A DNA stretch of 26,835 bases, from positions 1 through 26,835 of the forward strand of contig DASWFO010000064.1 in assembly GCA_036394195.1 (NCBI GenBank), in the 5' to 3' direction. The notes below the pieces were generated by a model. It ran no database searches, had not been told where the DNA came from, and saw only the letters and a list, made by a program, of their open reading frames with translations. Below are positions 23,525-26,835 of the stretch, piece after piece. How positions within the stretch are numbered: the stretch's first letter is position 1; each line of letters starts with the position of its first letter. The position numbers were made by a program, and so were the translations under genes. This stretch comes from DATJPD01 sp036394195. GTDB taxonomy: Bacteria > Pseudomonadota > Alphaproteobacteria > CACIAM-22H2.

Positions 23525-24984
23525 AGGCCGCACTCTGGGACTCCAGCCGCGCCGCCGCCGTGACCGGCGGGCGCGCCACCGCACCCTTCACCGCCACCGG
23601 CGTGTCGATCGACAGCCGTACGGTGCAGGCCGGCGATCTGTTCGTCGCCCTGAAGGGACCGAACCACGACGGCCACGACCACGTGGCGGCGGCCCTGGCC
23701 GCCGGCGCCGCGGCGGCGATGGTCTCGAAGCCGGCGGCGAACATCGCGACGGATGCAGCACTGCTGATCGTCGGCGACACGCTGCGCGGGCTTGAAGAGC
23801 TCGGGCGTGCCGCCCGCGCGCGCAGCAATGCCCGCGTCGCAGCGGTCACCGGCAGCGTCGGCAAGACCAGCACCAAGGAAGCGCTGCGCCTCGCCCTCGA
23901 CATCGGCGGCAAGCCCGCGCTGCCGACGCATGCGAGCGTCGCCAGCTTCAACAATCACATCGGCGTGCCGCTGACCCTGGCGCGTCTGCCGGCGGATGCG
24001 GCCTTCGCCGTGTTCGAGATCGGGATGAACCATGCCGGCGAGATCACGCCGCTGGCGCGGCTGGTCCGGCCGAACGCCGCCGTCGTCACCACGGTCGAAG
24101 GCGTTCACACCGAGAATTTCGCCGACGGCCTCGCCGGCGTCGCCGCCGCCAAGGCGGAGATGTTCGACGGCTTCGACGCCGCCGATCAGCCCGTCGCCGT
24201 GCTCAATCGAGACAACCAGTTTTTCGACATGCTCGCCGAACGCGCCCGCGCACGCGGCGCACGCCGCATCGCAGGATTCGGCGCTCATGCAAAAGCGGAG
24301 TATCGCATGGTCGAGTTCAAGCCCGAGGCGACATCGTCCACGGTCACCGCCGAGATCAACGGGCGGCGACGCCTCGCCTACCGGATCGGAGCCCCCGGCC
24401 GGCACTGGGCGATGAACACGCTGGCGGTGCTCGCCGCCGCCGAGGCTCTCGGCGTCGATGCCGAGGCGGCGTCCATGGCCTTCGCCAGCATCGCGGCGCC
24501 GAAAGGCCGCGGCCAGCGCCATCACGTATGGCTCGCCGGCGGTGCCTACGAGCTCATCGACGACAGCTACAACGCAAGCCCGGTCTCGATGCGCGCCTCC
24601 CTGGCCGTCCTCAAGGACGCCGTCCCCGGCCCGGGCGGCCGGCGGATCGCGGTGCTGGGCGACATGCTGGAGCTGGGCCCGACGGCGCCCGAGCTTCACG
24701 CCGGACTCGCCGACCCGCTGGCTGCCGCGGCGGTCGATCTCGTCTTCACCTGCGGGACCAACATGGCGCGGCTGCACGCGGCCTTGCCCACGGCGCGGCG
24801 CGGCGGTCATGCGCCGTCGTCCGATCTTCTGCTGCCCCTGGTGCGCGCGGCCCTCCGCCCCGGAGACGTCGTCGTGGTCAAGGGCTCGCTCGGCAGCCGC
24901 ATGGGCCGGATCGTCGAGGCGCTACTGGCGGACGGCAGCGAGGGCGGCGGTGCCGCGCCCAACAACCAGATGAAAAAGGGCTGA
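23521..24984 (+). CDS. murF: UDP-MurNAc-tripeptide:D-Ala-D-Ala ligase MurF
   Basis: 487 residues from the ATG at 23521, which overlaps the murE stop (ATGA) and has GGAG 7 bases upstream. The frame is open far upstream through murE, but that part is not real. It adds D-Ala-D-Ala to complete the pentapeptide. Seen: VSIDSRTVQAGDLFVALKG (MurF N-domain), P-loop TGSVGKTSTKEAL, EIGMNHAGEI, HTENF after VTTVEGV, and DDSYNASPVSMRASL, all MurF-specific. The C-terminal domain ends VVVKGSLGSRMGRIVEAL plus a Gly-rich tail. The length is normal. Confidence 0.97.
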
Positions 24985-24994
24985 CGGACTCCGC

Positions 24995-26083
24995 ATGCTG
25001 TTCAATCTTCTTGCCCCGCTCTCCGACCAGGTCACGGCGCTGAACCTGTTCCGCTACCTGACGTTCCGGTCGGGCGGCGCCACGCTGACGGCGCTCCTCA
25101 TCTGCTTCGTCTTCGGCCAGCCGATCATCGACTGGCTGCGCCGCAAGCAGAAAGAGGGGCAGCCGATCCGCCTCGACGGCCCGGAAAGCCACCTGATCAC
25201 CAAGAAAGGCACGCCGACGATGGGCGGCGTGATGATCCTGCTCGCGGTCACGGTCTCGACCCTGCTGTGGGCGGATTTGCGCAACGGGTATGTGTGGTCG
25301 GTGCTGGTGGTGACGCTGGGCTTCGGGCTCGTCGGCTGGGTCGACGACTATCTCAAGGTCACCAAGCGCAACTCCCGCGGCCTGCCAGGCAAGACGAAGC
25401 TGTTCGTCCAGGCCTGCATCTCGCTGTCGGCAACGATCTGGGTCGCGTACATTACGCGCGATCCGATCGCGACCTCGCTCGCCATCCCGTTCTTCAAGTC
25501 GCTGCTGATCGACCTCGGGTGGTTCTTCTACCCGTTCGCCGCGTTCGTGATGATCGGCGCCTCGAACGCGGTCAACCTTACCGACGGTCTCGACGGACTC
25601 GCCATCGTGCCGGTGATGATCGCGTCGGCCTGCTTCGCCGTCTTCGCCTACTTCGTCGGCAATGCGATCTTCGCCAACTACCTGCTGATCAATCACGTGC
25701 CCGGCACCGGCGAGCTCGCCGTGCTGTGCTCGGCGCTGGTCGGCGCCTCGCTTGGCTTCCTGTGGTTCAACGCGCCGCCGGCGCAGGTCTTCATGGGCGA
25801 CACCGGCTCGCTGTCGATGGGCGGCGCCCTGGGTGCGGTCAGCGTCGTCACCAAGCATGAGATCGTGCTCGCGATCGTCGGCGGGCTGTTCGTGCTCGAG
25901 ACCGTGTCGGTCATCGTGCAGGTCGCGTCGTTCAAGCTCACCGGCAAGCGCGTGTTCATGATGGCGCCGCTCCACCACCATTTCGAGAAGAAGGGCTGGA
26001 AGGAGCCGACCATCGTCATCCGCTTCTGGATCATCGCGTCGATCCTGGCGGTCGCCGGGCTCTCCACCCTGAAGCTGCGGTAG
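24995..26083 (+). CDS. mraY: Phospho-N-acetylmuramoyl-pentapeptide transferase MraY
   Basis: 362 residues with about ten membrane helices. It transfers phospho-MurNAc-pentapeptide to undecaprenyl phosphate, making lipid I on the inner face of the membrane. Seen: KKGTPTMGGVMIL (70-82), the catalytic Asp117-Asp118 in GWVDDYLKVTKRNSRGL, NLTDGLDGLA, FMGDTGSLSMGGALG and the MraY hallmark PLHHHFEKKGW near the C-terminus. It starts 10 bases after murF, with AAGGG upstream, and ends 5 bases before murD. The order matches most proteobacterial dcw clusters. Confidence 0.97.
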   Translation: MLFNLLAPLSDQVTALNLFRYLTFRSGGATLTALLICFVFGQPIIDWLRRKQKEGQPIRLDGPESHLITKKGTPTMGGVMILLAVTVSTLLWADLRNGYVWSVLVVTLGFGLVGWVDDYLKVTKRNSRGLPGKTKLFVQACISLSATIWVAYITRDPIATSLAIPFFKSLLIDLGWFFYPFAAFVMIGASNAVNLTDGLDGLAIVPVMIASACFAVFAYFVGNAIFANYLLINHVPGTGELAVLCSALVGASLGFLWFNAPPAQVFMGDTGSLSMGGALGAVSVVTKHEIVLAIVGGLFVLETVSVIVQVASFKLTGKRVFMMAPLHHHFEKKGWKEPTIVIRFWIIASILAVAGLSTLKLR

Positions 26084-26088
26084 AGGGC

Positions 26089-26835
26089 ATGATCGACGTG
26101 GCGACGTTCCGGGGCGAGAAGGTGGCCGTGATGGGGCTCGCGCGCTCCGGCCTCGTCGCGGCGCAGGCGCTACAGCGCGGCGGGGCCCGCGTCATGGCCT
26201 GGGACGACGCCGCCGGCAAGCGCGACGCCGCGGCGGCGGCGGGCGTGCCCATCGTCGATCTCGCCGCCGGCGACCTCGCCGGCATCGCCGCGCTCATCCT
26301 CTCGCCGGGCATCCCGCACACCTATCCGAAGCCCAATCCCGTCGCCGCCCGCGCCCGCGCCGCCGGCGCCGAGATCATCGGCGACATCGAGCTGCTCGCG
26401 CGGAGCTGCCCCAAGGCGCGCTATGTCGGCATCACCGGCACCAACGGCAAATCGACGACGACCTCGCTGATCGGCCACATCGTCGCTCAGGCCGGTCGCA
26501 CGGTGGCGGTCGGCGGCAATCTCGGCACGCCGGCGCTGTCGCTCGCGCCCCTTGGCGCCGACGGCATCTATGTGCTGGAAATGAGCTCCTACCAGCTCGA
26601 GCTGACGGAGAGCCTGACCTTCGACGTCGCCATGCTGCTCAACATCACGCCGGACCATCTCGACCGCCATGGCGGGATGGACGGCTACATCGCCGCCAAG
26701 CGCCGCATCTTCGCGCGCCAGCACAAGCCGCAGACGGCGGTCATCGGCATCGACGACGACCTCAGCCGCGGTATCGCCGACGCGCTCGCCCGCACCGGTG
26801 CGCAGCTTGTGGTGCCGATCTCGGCCGAGACGCGC
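26089..26835 (+). CDS. murD: UDP-MurNAc-L-Ala:D-glutamate ligase MurD (C-terminus cut by window)
   Basis: 249 codons are visible from the ATG at 26089 (GAGGG just upstream) to the window end. It adds D-Glu, the second stem-peptide residue. Seen: an N-terminal Rossmann-like domain (VAVMGLARSGLVAAQAL), LSPGIP, the P-loop GITGTNGKSTTTSLI, VGGNLGTPAL, LEMSSYQLE and LNITPDHLDRHG, all typical of MurD. The C-terminal ligand domain is outside the window. Note that the reaction precedes those of MurE and MurF although the gene comes later, which is the normal gene order. Confidence 0.97.
   Translation, partial: MIDVATFRGEKVAVMGLARSGLVAAQALQRGGARVMAWDDAAGKRDAAAAAGVPIVDLAAGDLAGIAALILSPGIPHTYPKPNPVAARARAAGAEIIGDIELLARSCPKARYVGITGTNGKSTTTSLIGHIVAQAGRTVAVGGNLGTPALSLAPLGADGIYVLEMSSYQLELTESLTFDVAMLLNITPDHLDRHGGMDGYIAAKRRIFARQHKPQTAVIGIDDDLSRGIADALARTGAQLVVPISAETR

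Overview
The window is high-GC DNA from a Gram-negative bacterium, most likely an alphaproteobacterium. The grounds are: the division/cell-wall cluster order mraZ-rsmH-ftsL-ftsI-murE-murF-mraY-murD; a MurE with the meso-diaminopimelate (DNPR) motif; a Bug/TTT-family binding protein; a type A RNase P RNA; and a dispersed palindrome of a kind often seen in alphaproteobacterial genomes. I cannot name the genus from sequence alone.

Layout. (1) 1-3436: two divergent sensor kinases, one membrane-anchored with several PAS domains (cut by the window start) and one soluble with an N-terminal receiver domain. (2) About 3437-10439: a visibly more AT-rich accessory island with two divergent operons around one AT-rich control region (7014-7224). 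The leftward operon is abiEi-abiEii (type IV toxin-antitoxin), a small unknown gene and an HNH_5-type nuclease. The rightward operon is an XRE-HTH/DUF1488 regulator, a second unrelated HNH-type nuclease and a 512-residue protein with an exact HEPN Rx4H motif. No integrase, transposase or tRNA boundary is visible. The right edge carries nested dispersed palindromes. (3) 10440-14363: a peptide-type ABC importer with two permeases and a fused double ATPase, without its binding protein. (4) 14515-16962: a DMT-family exporter, an AmpD-like amidase, the RNase P RNA gene and a lipocalin-like protein. (5) 16978-17943: a Bug-family periplasmic binding protein on the minus strand. (6) 18267-26835: the dcw cluster, preceded by a textbook MraZ operator (four TGGGM repeats, 10-bp period), running without real gaps into murD, which is cut by the window end.

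How it works together. The dcw genes make UDP-MurNAc-pentapeptide (murE, murF, murD), pass it to the lipid carrier (mraY) and build the septum (ftsL, ftsI), with mraZ and rsmH as regulator and 16S rRNA methyltransferase. AmpD-like amidase recycles or remodels muropeptides. The island looks like a defence cassette. The rightward regulator-HNH-HEPN operon, with its dense operator array, is the best candidate for an undescribed system. The attached HNH gene makes the AbiE operon atypical too.
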